In this document: positions 43,950-56,851 of the stretch, one piece after another | Numbering within the stretch: the stretch's first letter is position 1 | Layout: the number at the start of each line of letters is the position of its first letter | Assembly: GCF_014190775.1 (NCBI RefSeq) | Contig: NZ_JACHVP010000005.1 | Span: forward strand, 62,001 to 126,000 | Source: Leifsonia aquatica | Lineage (GTDB): Bacteria; Actinomycetota; Actinomycetes; Actinomycetales; Microbacteriaceae | Length of the DNA: 64,000 nucleotides | Direction: 5' to 3' | The notes under the pieces: generated by a model | Told to the model about the DNA's origin: nothing | The model's database searches: none | Seen by the model: the letters and a program-made list of their open reading frames with translations, nothing else | Made by a program: the position numbers and the translations under genes

Positions 43950-44342
43950 TCAGCGGCTCCGGTGCCGGGCCGCGCCGATCGCGACGGCGATCAGGAGCAG
44001 CGCCTGCACCGCCACCCCCACGACGAACAGCCACCCGAGGTCGGCGATGGCGACCGCCGGATATAGCAGCGCCAACGGTACGACGATCGCCGCGGTGATC
44101 GCGACCAGGATGACGGTCCGCTGTGTCCGGGGAGCGGCCGGCGCGCGGTGATTCAGCGCCGGCACGACCAGGAACGCAGCGAACACGAGGGCGAAAGACG
44201 CGGCGGTGAGGCCCACCGGAGGGGATTCCTCTCGCGCGATGAACACGGCCGGCGCGGCGGTAACCACCACCAGGACCCCGAGCAGCAGAATCGCCGACGA
44301 TGCTGCTGTCGGGACGTAAGGGTGTCGCAGCGTGTCAGTCAT
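43950..44342 (-). CDS. Small four-helix membrane protein (candidate immunity partner)
   Basis: 130 residues, unrecognised family. Four hydrophobic helices (about 14-34, 43-62, 76-96 and 101-123) joined by short polar loops, ending GAARHRSR. It starts 22 bp after the Cys-rich secreted-protein gene and is on the same strand, so the two form an operon. Size and position fit immunity proteins of bacteriocin loci, but nothing in the sequence proves this. The stop is followed in frame by the LCP remnant. Confidence 0.6.
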   Translation of the reverse strand: MTDTLRHPYVPTAASSAILLLGVLVVVTAAPAVFIAREESPPVGLTAASFALVFAAFLVVPALNHRAPAAPRTQRTVILVAITAAIVVPLALLYPAVAIADLGWLFVVGVAVQALLLIAVAIGAARHRSR

Positions 44343-44364
44343 GATGGGTCCGTCGCGTCCTGGG

Positions 44365-45231
44365 TCAGCACTTCTCGATCACGAGATGGGTCGTCGACGT
44401 AGGCACGTAGATCAGAGCGCGCATACCGAGACACTTCCCCTGATTGAGGGCGTTCTGGGCCTGCTGACCAACGTACGCGACGGCAAAACCGCACGACAGT
44501 CCCCCGATCGGCCCCGCGAGCATGGTGCAGCCACCCGTGATCAGAACTCCCGCCGTACCGCTCGAGGCAGCCAGTTGTTGTGTCTCCGCTTTGTTGTACA
44601 TCACTGTGCAGAACACTCCATCACACAGGAGCCGTGGATCTGCGACGACCGGGTAAGCCGCACCGCGATGGTCGACGTGCTGAATGACCGTGCCGCCATC
44701 GAGCGTGTACCAGCTCGGAAGCTGCTTTCCGGTGGCGTCGACGGCCCACGCGGCGGCGAGGGCGTTCACAGTCTGTCCTTCCGGGTTTTTGACAAGCACG
44801 CCGCCGTCGCTCGTCGGCTCTAGTCGTGCGGGTTTGCCAGCCGAGGCAACGTCGAATCGGAAGTCGTTCGGCGCCTCGGCACTATCGATCACGACATAGC
44901 CAGCGTCAGCGCGAGCGCCCGCGCCGGTCACCGCGTAGTGGAATCCCGCCTCGGAATAGACCACAGCGCTGCCATCAGCGACGATTGCTCCGGGGGAATC
45001 GGTATCGGGTTGGAGTGACACCATCGCATCCCCAGTCCCGACCGTCACCCCGGTCCGAGCCGAGACAGCGCCCGCGGCGGAGACGTCCTCCGAGCCAGTC
45101 AATAGGCCACGCTGGTCGAGCGCGCGCAGGGCTTGCACGGTTGGACCTGGTTCAGCCGACGCCGGAGCTACCGATGCGACCGCGAAGGCCGAAGCAGCCG
45201 CGAGGACAAATAGAGCTTTGAGTGGAGACAT
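44365..45231 (-). CDS. Secreted Cys-rich protein with bacteriocin-like C-terminus
   Basis: 288 residues. Signal peptide ending ASA (about 26). A pro-region-like domain (about 27-200) ends HRGAAYPVVADP, a motif I associate with the junction before variable C-terminal modules of secreted actinobacterial proteins. The final 85 residues hold six Cys (LLCDGVFC, GGCTML, LSCGFA, GKCLG, EKC) around a Gly-rich hydrophobic stretch, AGPIGGLSCGFAVAYVGQQA, that could insert in membranes. This resembles Cys-rich peptide bacteriocins released from a precursor, but function is inferred. Its DNA is AT-richer than the neighbours (31 of 60 G+C at 44581-44640), suggesting transfer. Confidence 0.6.
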   Translation of the reverse strand: MSPLKALFVLAAASAFAVASVAPASAEPGPTVQALRALDQRGLLTGSEDVSAAGAVSARTGVTVGTGDAMVSLQPDTDSPGAIVADGSAVVYSEAGFHYAVTGAGARADAGYVVIDSAEAPNDFRFDVASAGKPARLEPTSDGGVLVKNPEGQTVNALAAAWAVDATGKQLPSWYTLDGGTVIQHVDHRGAAYPVVADPRLLCDGVFCTVMYNKAETQQLAASSGTAGVLITGGCTMLAGPIGGLSCGFAVAYVGQQAQNALNQGKCLGMRALIYVPTSTTHLVIEKC

Positions 45232-45287
45232 CTTTGTCGCCCTCTTCCTGTACCCGGAAGACGCCCCTGTCGCGTCCGCGGTCCAGG

Positions 45288-45317
45288 TACATACTCACTC
45301 TCGCAGTTAATGCTCAA
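45288..45317 (-). promoter_or_regulatory. Candidate promoter of the secreted Cys-rich protein gene
   Basis: On the minus strand: TTGAGC (45312-45317), an 18-bp spacer and TATGTA (45288-45293). The region is notably AT-rich (27 of 60 G+C at 45301-45360). The expected leader is about 50 nt, with GAAGAGGG ahead of the ATG. Confidence 0.5.
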
Positions 45318-45443
45318 GAGTTCCAGAGCAAGAACGCTGGATTTAGGATTTTACGCACAGCTCTCATCGCATAGTCGCGAGGACCGGCCCGTCGATCTCG
45401 CGTGCACGAAAATCTGCCGCTGCCTTTTCGGCTGATCGGAGGT

Positions 45444-45489
45444 CGTCAGTTGATGCAGACCGTGTCGCTGTAGCTGGTCGCCGGGGACG
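45444..45489. repeat. 46-bp direct repeat, right copy (LCP gene 3' end)
   Basis: Same sequence as 43873-43918; it includes the last 14 codons and stop of the LCP gene. Confidence 0.9.
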
Positions 45490-47218
45490 ACGGCGTCGGC
45501 GCGGGCGCCGATCCCGAGCCCGACGATCCCGAACCGGAGGACGAGCCGGAGCCGGACCCGCTGGACGCGCCCCCAGCCCCCGGCATGATGCCGTCGTCGC
45601 CCAGCACCACGGTCACACCGGAGACGCTGCTCGTCTCCTGCACGGCGGCGCCCGGGAGGAGGGCCGCCACGGCCTTCGCCTGCGCCTCCTGTCCCGAGGG
45701 GTACTGGATGGTGGTCGTCGCGATGGTGTCCGCATCGCCCGGGGTCCCGGTCTTGAAGCCGGCTGCGGCGAACGCCTGCGTGGCGGTCCCGGCGGCGCCG
45801 TTCTGGCTTCCGCCGTTCAGCACGGTCACGGTCGTGTCGGCCGGCTTCGCCGCGGTCGCCTTGTCGTAGGCGCTCGGCGTGCCCATCAGGCTCTGGATGA
45901 ACGCGGGCATCGCGGCCGTGTCCACCTCCACGATCGAGAGGTCCTCGCCGTCGACCGTGATCGTCGGGGTGCCCGAGATCGGGATGGTCGCCGACTGGAT
46001 CTTGCCGCCCGTGAGTCCCTGCATCTGGGCGCCGAGCTGCAGGAAGTTGAGTCCGGGATCGGTCTCGAGCGAGCCGCTGACCGCATCCAGGACGTTGGTC
46101 AGCTTGCCCGGGTTGAGCAGCGTCCCGGCGGAGAGGAACTTGTGCGCCTCCACCGACAGGAAGTACTGCTGACGCACGACGCGGTCGAGGTCGCCGCGAG
46201 GGAGGCCGTGGCGCTGGCGCACGAACGAGAGCGCCTGCTTGGCGTCGAGCGTCGAGACCCCCGCCGGGAAGTTCGCGCCCGAGTACGGGTCGTCGACGGC
46301 CTCGTTGAGACACACCTGCACCGGTCCGAGCGCCTGGGCGATCGTGTAGAAGCCGAGCAGGGAGACGCGCACGTAGTGGTCGATCGACAGACCCGTGAGG
46401 TTCTGGACCGTCTGGATCAGCAGCTTCGCGCCGCTCGTCGGATCGGTGGCGCCGCCGCCGAGGGAGAACGCGGAGTTGAGCTTGTTCATCCCGTGGCCCG
46501 GCACCTCCACCCACGAGTCGCGGGGCAGCGAGATGAGCGTCGCCGACTTCCCGTCCGCCGGGATGTGCAGGATCATCATCGTGTCGGTGTTCGTGCCGCC
46601 GCCGTCGTCGGTGGTGCTGAGCTGGTCGAGCTCGGCCTGGGTGGCGCCTTCGGGACGGTGGTCGTCCCCGACGAGGAGGATGTTCTGGTCGGTGCCGTCC
46701 ACATCCGTGCCCGACTTGGAGATCACGTCGACATGGCTCACGCCGTTGACGAAGCGGAAGTAGCTGTAGGCCGCGTAACCGCCGAGCACTACGAGGAGCA
46801 CGGCCAGGGTGCCGGCCGTCCACGCGACGATCCGCTTGGTGCGGCGGCGCTTGCGCGGGTCGCGCCCGCGCTTGCCCGGGGTGCCGTCGCCGGGCCCGCC
46901 GGTGTTGCCGCCGTCGCCGGAGCCGCCGCGTCCGCCGTTCCCGCGACCGCCGCCGCCTCCACCGTTCCCGCGACCGCCGCCGCGTCCGCCGTCGTACGGC
47001 TCGTCGGCCCCTGCACCGGTGCCGAACGGGTCGAACCCGCCGCCGGCCGCGGCACCGCCTGCGGCCGCGCCGGAGCGCACCTGGGAGGCGGGGCGCGTCG
47101 CCCGCACCGGCCGGCGCGGGTCGGCGGCGGGCGCACGGCCGAAGACCTCGGTCGCCGGCTCGCGGTCATCGCCGCGTCCGTCGGCGCCGGGGGTGTCGGG
47201 GAGGTTCGGTCGTCGCAC
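45446..47218 (-). CDS. LytR-CpsA-Psr (LCP) family cell-wall glycopolymer transferase
   Basis: 590 residues. A long cytoplasmic N-terminus rich in Gly/Arg/Asn (about 75-125) leads to one transmembrane helix (about 129-152). The LCP domain (about 175-360) has NILLVGDDHRP, DTMMILHIPADGKSATLISL, PRDSWVEVPGHGMNKLN and the Arg-rich FVRQRHGLPRGDLDRV region. A LytR_C domain (about 450-540) and a Ser/Gly-rich tail end SYSDTVCIN. It attaches teichoic-acid-like or arabinogalactan-like polymers to peptidoglycan. GTG start. Its 3' end is duplicated 1.5 kb downstream. Confidence 0.92.
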   Translation of the reverse strand: MRRPNLPDTPGADGRGDDREPATEVFGRAPAADPRRPVRATRPASQVRSGAAAGGAAAGGGFDPFGTGAGADEPYDGGRGGGRGNGGGGGGRGNGGRGGSGDGGNTGGPGDGTPGKRGRDPRKRRRTKRIVAWTAGTLAVLLVVLGGYAAYSYFRFVNGVSHVDVISKSGTDVDGTDQNILLVGDDHRPEGATQAELDQLSTTDDGGGTNTDTMMILHIPADGKSATLISLPRDSWVEVPGHGMNKLNSAFSLGGGATDPTSGAKLLIQTVQNLTGLSIDHYVRVSLLGFYTIAQALGPVQVCLNEAVDDPYSGANFPAGVSTLDAKQALSFVRQRHGLPRGDLDRVVRQQYFLSVEAHKFLSAGTLLNPGKLTNVLDAVSGSLETDPGLNFLQLGAQMQGLTGGKIQSATIPISGTPTITVDGEDLSIVEVDTAAMPAFIQSLMGTPSAYDKATAAKPADTTVTVLNGGSQNGAAGTATQAFAAAGFKTGTPGDADTIATTTIQYPSGQEAQAKAVAALLPGAAVQETSSVSGVTVVLGDDGIMPGAGGASSGSGSGSSSGSGSSGSGSAPAPTPSSPATSYSDTVCIN

Positions 47219-47346
47219 ATCAGAACGCTAGAGGGCGCCGCCTGAAGAGGTCCTGGTTTCCGCGGCGTTCCCGACGAATCGCCAGGTTTTCGCCTCCGAC
47301 CTCCCAGGCCCGGCTCAGGTGGCGGGCGACGGCTCTGCGAGAACGC

Positions 47347-47853
47347 TCAGTCCGTGGCGCCCGTGGCGCCGCCAGCGTCCGTGGCATCCATCGCGGCCGT
47401 CATCCGCTCGGAGATCGCGAGCAGGGCCTCCTGCTGCTCGGGTGTGATCGCGTCGTACAGGATGCGGCGGATCGTCGCCGTGTGCTCCGGCAGCGCGCGC
47501 ACCACGACCCGGCGCCCCTCGCCGGTGAGCTGGATCCAGCTGGCCCGGCGGTCCTCCGCGCAGTCCTGGCGCTCGACGAGCCCGCGCGCCGCCATGCGGG
47601 TCACCTGGTGCGAGACGCGGCTCTTCTCCCAGCCGGTGAGGGCGACGAGATCGCGCACCCGCAGACGCCGCCCGGGGGAGCGGACGAGGGCCATCAGCAC
47701 CTCCAGCTCGGAGATCGAGATGCCGTTGTCGTGCTGCAGCTGCACGTCGAGCGTGCGGTCGAATCCCCGGCGCATCAGATAGAACGCGTGGAAGAGGCGC
47801 TCTTCGTCGTCGCTGAGCTTGCGCGGGTCTGGCTGGGTGCGCGCGGTGGGCAT
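47347..47853 (-). CDS. MarR-family regulator
   Basis: 168 residues. The winged helix is clear: GISISELEVLMALVRSPG, LVALTGWEKSRVSHQVTRMA and the wing DCAEDRRASWIQLTGEG. The N-terminal helix LFHAFYLMRRGFDRTLDVQL supports dimerisation. GAGG lies 8 nt before the ATG. It is downstream of, and on the same strand as, a small membrane-protein gene (47 bp apart), possibly as an operon. Target unknown. Confidence 0.88.
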   Translation of the reverse strand: MPTARTQPDPRKLSDDEERLFHAFYLMRRGFDRTLDVQLQHDNGISISELEVLMALVRSPGRRLRVRDLVALTGWEKSRVSHQVTRMAARGLVERQDCAEDRRASWIQLTGEGRRVVVRALPEHTATIRRILYDAITPEQQEALLAISERMTAAMDATDAGGATGATD

Positions 47854-47899
47854 ACGTCATCCTCGCACGCGTCGGGCGACGGCGGGCGTGCCCGGGCCG

Positions 47900-48445
47900 T
47901 CAGTGGGCGAGCTGCTCCAGGAACACGACCAGCACTCCGAGCGCGACGATCACGGCGAGCACGAGCAGCTGCTTCCAGCCGGCGAGTCCCGTGCGCGAGA
48001 CGGCGATCCGCGCCACGACCGCGAGGGAGACGATCAGCGCGATGATCGCGACGGTCATCGCCGTGTGGACCGCCACGACACCGCCGATGGCCAACAGCAG
48101 CATGATCACCGGGACGACGAGCACGCCGAGCGCGCGGGAGGCGACCGCGACCATGTGCCGGAACTCGAGGGCGCTGGGCAGTGTGGTGTGCACGATCATG
48201 TGCGAGACCAGGTCGGAGGCGAGGCCCGCGAGCAGCACACCGACCACCGAGATCAGCATCGTCCACAGCACGTCTCCCGGGACGAGGTGCTCGCCGTGGC
48301 CGTTCAGCGCGACCAGCACGGCGAGGGCGGTGAACGTCGCGTAGATCCGCTCGCGCAGGCGGTCGCCCGCCTGCCGGCGCTGCTCCTCGGTCGCGTCTGC
48401 GGGCAGGCGTGTGTCGTCGGGCCGGTCGTCATCCCGCGGAGGCAT
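47900..48445 (-). CDS. Integral membrane protein of unknown function
   Basis: 181 residues. A charged N-terminus (PPRDDDRPDDTR) precedes about five helices (near 36-50, 60-80, 105-125, 126-148 and 157-177). His residues in SDLVSHMIVHTTLPSALEFRHM lie in a loop between helices 2 and 3 and could bind metal. I do not recognise the family. It is divergent from the FMN reductase gene (84 bp) and possibly co-transcribed with the MarR gene downstream. Confidence 0.65.
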   Translation of the reverse strand: MPPRDDDRPDDTRLPADATEEQRRQAGDRLRERIYATFTALAVLVALNGHGEHLVPGDVLWTMLISVVGVLLAGLASDLVSHMIVHTTLPSALEFRHMVAVASRALGVLVVPVIMLLLAIGGVVAVHTAMTVAIIALIVSLAVVARIAVSRTGLAGWKQLLVLAVIVALGVLVVFLEQLAH

Positions 48446-48529
48446 GCGAGAAGCCTACGGGACGGGAATGCAGGAGGCCGGGCCGAGGTTCGAACTCGGT
48501 GACACGTCACCCAAAACGAAGGATGGACA

Positions 48530-49120
48530 ATGACGAAGATCGCGATCATCATCGGCAGCACCCGGCCGGGCCGCAACGGCGAGGCCGTCGCCCGCTGGGT
48601 CTACGAGCATGCCGCGAAGCGCGCGGGCGTCGAGTACGAGCTCGTCGACCTCGCCGACTGGAACCTCCCGCACCTCGACGAGGCGATGCCCGCCGCGATG
48701 GGGCAGTACGCGAACGACCACACCAAGGCGTGGGCGGCGAAGATCGCCGAGTTCGACGGCTACCTGTTCGTGACTCCCGAGTACAACCACAGCACCTCCG
48801 GCGCGCTCAAGAACGCGATCGACTTCGTCGGCGCCGAGTGGGCCAACAAGGCCGCGGGTTTCGTCAGCTACGGCGTCTTCGGCGGTGCGCGTGCCGTCGA
48901 GCACCTGCGTCTCGTGCTGTCGCAGCTCCAGGTCGCGACCGTCAGCGCCTTCGTCGGCCTGAGCCTCGCGCACGACTTCGAGAACTGGTCGCTGAAGCCC
49001 ACCGCGCAGCAGGAGGCGGCCCTCACCCCGCTCTTCGCCCAGCTCGAGTCCTGGTCGGCCGCCCTCGAGAGCGTCCGCACGGCGGCTGCCGCTGCGCCCG
49101 CCGAGGACGCCGCCGCCTGA
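48530..49120 (+). CDS. NAD(P)H-dependent FMN reductase
   Basis: 196 residues, flavodoxin-like fold. The FMN phosphate loop IIGSTRPGRNGEAVARWV and the second flavin contact TPEYNHSTSGALKNAIDFV are diagnostic of the NADPH-dependent FMN reductase family (YieF/azoreductase-like). It reduces flavin or quinones and may serve in redox stress defence. AAGGA precedes the ATG. An Ala/Glu-rich C-terminal tail is dispensable-looking. Ends at a hairpin shared with nei2. Confidence 0.92.
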   Translation: MTKIAIIIGSTRPGRNGEAVARWVYEHAAKRAGVEYELVDLADWNLPHLDEAMPAAMGQYANDHTKAWAAKIAEFDGYLFVTPEYNHSTSGALKNAIDFVGAEWANKAAGFVSYGVFGGARAVEHLRLVLSQLQVATVSAFVGLSLAHDFENWSLKPTAQQEAALTPLFAQLESWSAALESVRTAAAAAPAEDAAA

Positions 49121-49141
49121 CCTGACCCGCGTGGCACCCCG

Positions 49142-49176
49142 CCGCCGAGAGTGCGAACATTCCGCCCTCTCGGCGG
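49142..49176. terminator. Hairpin between FMN reductase and nei2
   Basis: CCGCCGAGAG (49142-49151) pairs with CTCTCGGCGG (49167-49176), 15-nt loop, followed by TTT on the plus strand. It lies between convergent genes. Confidence 0.75.
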
Positions 49177-49221
49177 TTTCGCGTGCACTTCGTGCCGCCT
49201 CGACGCAGAGCGCGCTCCGCG

Positions 49222-49998
49222 CTAGGTCTGGCAGACGGGGCAGAAGTATGTCACGCGCTCCTCGAGCTCGGTGCGGCCGAGCTCGGTGCGCCGGATGCGC
49301 GTCCCGCAGCGGCGGCAGGGCTGCCCGCCGCGGCCGTACACCCAGGTGTTGCGGCCGCGGCGGGTGTCGCCGGTCGTCACCCGCCGCGGCCGGTCGCGGT
49401 TGGCGACGATGAGCCGGTGGCCGAGGTCGACCGCCGCGGGCACATCCACTTCGGCGACGGGACGCGTGGGCAGCATCCCGCGCAGGAAGCACAGCTCGTT
49501 CGCGTAGACGTTGCCCAGCCCGGCGAGGTTGCGCTGATCGAGCAGGGCGACGGCGATCGGGGTGTCCGGGTGCGCGGCGATGCGCCGCACGGCCTCCTCC
49601 GCGACCCAATCGGGCCCGAGCAGGTCGGGGCCGAGGTGGCCGACGACCTCCTCTTCGCGCGCTCGCGGCAGCACCTCCAGCACGCCGAGCAGGAAGCCGA
49701 CCGCATCGGCCTCCGCGGTCCGCAGCACGGCGCGCGCCTGGAACGCGGGATGCCGCCACCGCTCGCCCGGCCGGTAGACCTCCCACGAGCCGTCCATCTT
49801 CAGGTGCGAGTGGATGGTGTGCTCGCCGACCCGCATCAGCAGGTGCTTGCCCCGGCTCACGACCTCGTCCACGCGCTCGCCGGAGAGGTCGACGGTCGCA
49901 TACGCCGGGACGCGGAAGTCGCTCGCCGTCAGCACCCGCCCGGCCAGGGCCTCCCGCAGCCGCCGCGCCGCCTGGTAGACGGTGTCACCCTCGGGCAC
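49222..49998 (-). CDS. nei2: DNA glycosylase/AP lyase, endonuclease VIII (Nei2) type
   Basis: 258 residues. The N-terminal Pro-Glu nucleophile motif is PEGDTVYQAARRLREAL, typical of Nei rather than Fpg. The beta-sandwich Lys is in VVSRGKHLLMRV, the helix-two-turn-helix includes LDQRNLAGLGNVYANELCFL, and the C-terminal zinc finger is CRRCGT...YFCPVCQT. It removes oxidised pyrimidines and nicks the strand. It lies 48 bp downstream of lhr, an association that recurs in actinobacteria and supports a joint repair role. Confidence 0.93.
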   Translation of the reverse strand: MPEGDTVYQAARRLREALAGRVLTASDFRVPAYATVDLSGERVDEVVSRGKHLLMRVGEHTIHSHLKMDGSWEVYRPGERWRHPAFQARAVLRTAEADAVGFLLGVLEVLPRAREEEVVGHLGPDLLGPDWVAEEAVRRIAAHPDTPIAVALLDQRNLAGLGNVYANELCFLRGMLPTRPVAEVDVPAAVDLGHRLIVANRDRPRRVTTGDTRRGRNTWVYGRGGQPCRRCGTRIRRTELGRTELEERVTYFCPVCQT

Positions 49999-50046
49999 GC
50001 GGCCTCCTCGGCCCGGGCGCAGCCCTCACCAGCGCAGCCGCAGCCG

Positions 50047-54648
<4,602 letters not shown>

Positions 54649-54692
54649 CCACACCATCCTGCCCCCGACCTCCGACACCCGTAACCGCCCGC

Positions 54693-54757
54693 CGCGATTC
54701 GTGCCGAATGTCGACTTTGGGGTGCCGTATCCCGCGATTCGTGCCGAATGTCGCGGG
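54693..54757. repeat. Two direct copies of an intergenic palindromic word, second forming a hairpin
   Basis: CGCGATTCGTGCCGAATGTC occurs at 54693 and again at 54733. The second copy is bounded by CCCGCGA (54731-54737) and TCGCGGG (54751-54757), making a stem. It lies between lhr's 5' end and the convergently read-in esterase terminus and resembles the hairpin arms at 26338-26390. Confidence 0.75.
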
Positions 54758-54768
54758 AGGGGTGAGCC

Positions 54769-55428
54769 TCAGCGGGGCAGCCGCGCGCGGATGAAGGTGG
54801 AGATGTCGCCCAGCTCCAGCGGCGAGATGCCGTGGCCGAGCCCCTCGTAGATGCGCGCGTCGAGCGCCGAATGCCCGGGCAGCCACTCCGCCGTGCGGTC
54901 GATGGAGGCGGCCGGGATGGTGTCGTCCATCGTCCCGCGCCCCCAGAACACCGGCACCGGGTCGCGCGTGAGCGCGGCGTCGCCCTCCTGCTCGCCCTGC
55001 ACGACGAAGCCCGAGAGCTGCACGGCGTAGTCGAAGCGCTCCGGCGCGAGCCGCAGCAGCTGGAGGGCCATCGCGCCGCCCTGGGAGAACCCGAGCAGAC
55101 CGGTCGGCGCGGCCGGTTGCTCGTCGAGCCACGTGAGCACCGCGCGGGCGGCGGCGTCGGCGTTGCCGGCGAGGGGGTCGCTCGGCACGTTCGTGAAGCG
55201 GGAGAACCAGGCGAAGCCCGGCCCTTCGGGGATGGGCGCGCGCAGCGACGCGATCACCGGCTCCAGGGGGAGGTATGCCGCGATCCCGAAGAGGTCCGCC
55301 TCGTCCGACCCGTAGCCGTGCAGGAGCACCAGCAGCGGCCGGCCTGCCCGGTCCTTCTCGCCGGCTGACCAGAGCACGGCATCGCGGTCGATGTGGAGGT
55401 CGGGTGTGGGGAACGGCACACCGACCAT
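54769..55428 (-). CDS. Carboxylesterase/phospholipase of the alpha/beta-hydrolase family
   Basis: 219 residues. Abhydrolase_2 type: RPLLVLLHGYGSDEADLFGI (oxyanion region), the nucleophile elbow GLLGFSQGGAMALQLLRL, an Asp in GTMDDTIPAAS and a His in GLGHGISPLE complete the triad. Related enzymes cleave short-chain or lysophospholipid esters in the cytosol. The ATG at 55428 with GGGGA close by is preferred over one at 55482. It is divergent from the Nudix-like gene. Confidence 0.88.
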   Translation of the reverse strand: MVGVPFPTPDLHIDRDAVLWSAGEKDRAGRPLLVLLHGYGSDEADLFGIAAYLPLEPVIASLRAPIPEGPGFAWFSRFTNVPSDPLAGNADAAARAVLTWLDEQPAAPTGLLGFSQGGAMALQLLRLAPERFDYAVQLSGFVVQGEQEGDAALTRDPVPVFWGRGTMDDTIPAASIDRTAEWLPGHSALDARIYEGLGHGISPLELGDISTFIRARLPR

Positions 55429-55535
55429 TCTGTCCCCCTGCCGAACCGCTTCACAGCCCCCGATCGCGTGCCGCTTGTCCACAGATCTCCGGGTCCCTGG
55501 GGGTCTCGCGGGCGCGCGTTCCGTACTATCGACCC

Positions 55536-56120
55536 ATGAGCGTTCGCACCCCGGATCCCGATCCGACCCCCGACCCGCTGCCCGGCAACGGCGGCCAGCC
55601 CGGTCCGGCGTGGCTGAGCGACATCGAGTTGGAGCAGATCCGGCGCCGACTGCCGCTGCTGTACGTGGAGGCGGTCCCGGTGCGCGTCGACGGCCTCGGC
55701 CAGGTGACGCAGGTCGGCATCCTGCTCCGCGCCAACGCGGTGGGGGAGATGACGCGCACGCTCGTCTCCGGCCGGGTGATGTACGGCGAGACCCTGCGTG
55801 AGGCGCTGTTCCGCCACCTCGAGAAGGATCTCGGCCCCATGGCTTTCCCGCTGCTCCCCGCGAGCCCGGTGCCGTTCCAGGTCGCCGAGTACTTCCCGAT
55901 GCCGGGCGTCACGGCCTACACCGATGAGCGTCAGCACGCCGTCTCCCTGGCGTACGTGGTCCCCGTCACCGGCACCTGCGAGCCGCGTCAGGATGCGCTG
56001 GAGCTCACGTGGATGACGCCGGAGGAGGCCGTCTCCCCGACGGTCGCCGAAGAGATGGAGGGCGGTCGCGGCGCTCTGGTCAAGACCGCCATGGCGTCGG
56101 TCGGGTGCGTCGCGCCCTAG
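55536..56120 (+). CDS. Nudix-fold protein with degenerate Nudix box (DUF4916-like)
   Basis: 194 residues. Nudix-type fold with a Pro/Asp-rich N-terminus (about 1-25). The Nudix box G-x5-E-x7-REUxEExGU is partly kept: G-RVMYG-E-TLREALF-RHLEKDLGP. The REUxEE metal-binding core has become RHLEKD, so catalysis in the usual way is doubtful. DUF4916 proteins are widespread in actinobacteria and share this. TACTAT lies 6 nt before the ATG with no ribosome site, suggesting a leaderless message, though the -35 is poor. Role unknown. Confidence 0.8.
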   Translation: MSVRTPDPDPTPDPLPGNGGQPGPAWLSDIELEQIRRRLPLLYVEAVPVRVDGLGQVTQVGILLRANAVGEMTRTLVSGRVMYGETLREALFRHLEKDLGPMAFPLLPASPVPFQVAEYFPMPGVTAYTDERQHAVSLAYVVPVTGTCEPRQDALELTWMTPEEAVSPTVAEEMEGGRGALVKTAMASVGCVAP

Positions 56121-56129
56121 CCGTCCTGG

Positions 56130-56792
56130 CTACTTATCCTCCGCGTCCATCCCCGCCAGCAGGGCCGTGAGCACCCGCGTGAGTCTCGGCCCGACCTCGA
56201 CGATCGCGTGGCGCAGCCGCGGGTCGCTGCGGTAGACGGCCTCCAGCTCCGGCCCGGGCGTCGCCATCTGCCATTGCGCCCCGGCCATGCTCGTCGCCGT
56301 GGCGATCACGTCGATCGCCTGCAGTTCGGTGAGCCCCGGCCGCAGTCGGCGCAGCTCGCCGGCGATCACCTCGACGTGCACGTGCACGTCGAGCTTGAAG
56401 CCGCGCACCGTCTCGACCGACACGTTCCGTTCGAGGTTGAGCGGGGTGTGGGCCAGGAGGTCGCAGAACAGCGGCCGCGCCACGAGCGTGTCGCTCAGGG
56501 CCGAGGCCAGCCGCAGGGGTGATGCGGTGCGCCACGACGACAGGAGCGGCAGGAGCCAGCCCGCCCACGACCGCCACTCCTCCGCCGTGAGGCGCAGGAA
56601 GATCTGCTCCCGCGTCTCGAAATACCGCAGCAGGCCCGACTTGTGCATGCCGACCGCGTCTGCGATGTCGGTGAGGGTGACCTCCCGGGTGCCGCGACGC
56701 TCCGCCTCTGCGCGTGCTGCGGCCAGGATCGCCTCCTCGCGCGCCAGCTTGGCGTCGGCGGAGCGCGCTCGTTCGAACGGTGCCGTCGTCAT
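56130..56792 (-). CDS. TetR-family repressor divergent from a short-chain dehydrogenase
   Basis: 220 residues. The helix-turn-helix is EEAILAAARAEAERRGTREV and TDIADAVGMHKSGLLRYFET; the C-terminal domain is TetR_C-like with LERNVSVETVRGFKLDVHVH. TAGAAT lies 6 nt before the ATG and no ribosome site is seen, so the mRNA is probably leaderless. The operator GCAACGAGGTTGC in the 59-bp divergent space overlies both promoters, predicting control of itself and the SDR gene. Confidence 0.9.
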   Translation of the reverse strand: MTTAPFERARSADAKLAREEAILAAARAEAERRGTREVTLTDIADAVGMHKSGLLRYFETREQIFLRLTAEEWRSWAGWLLPLLSSWRTASPLRLASALSDTLVARPLFCDLLAHTPLNLERNVSVETVRGFKLDVHVHVEVIAGELRRLRPGLTELQAIDVIATATSMAGAQWQMATPGPELEAVYRSDPRLRHAIVEVGPRLTRVLTALLAGMDAEDK

Positions 56793-56798
56793 GGGTCC

Positions 56799-56844
56799 AT
56801 TCTAGTGCAACGAGGTTGCGTTATTAACGAAACAGTGTTGTACT
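56799..56844. promoter_or_regulatory. Divergent leaderless promoters with GCAAC-N3-GTTGC operator
   Basis: Plus strand: TTGCGT (56816-56821), 17-bp spacer, TGTACT (56839-56844), then 7 nt to the SDR ATG. Minus strand: TAGAAT (56799-56804) 6 nt from the TetR ATG. GCAACGAGGTTGC (56807-56819) overlaps the SDR -35 and abuts the TetR -10. Confidence 0.7.
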
Positions 56845-56851
56845 AACTCGC

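Noticed and set aside
43873-45489. A complete integrative element
   Set aside because: No integrase, recombinase or terminal inverted repeat is present; it can be at most a small or decayed element, or a duplication product.
46900-47000. Short Gly/Arg/Asn-coding repeats in the LCP gene as a mobile repeat
   Set aside because: Low-complexity cytoplasmic tail coding, in frame and common in actinobacterial LCP proteins.
48483-48499. CCGAGGTTCGAACTCGG, resembling a tRNA T-arm
   Set aside because: No acceptor stem, D-arm or anticodon arm can be formed around it; it is an imperfect palindrome in the FMN-reductase promoter region.
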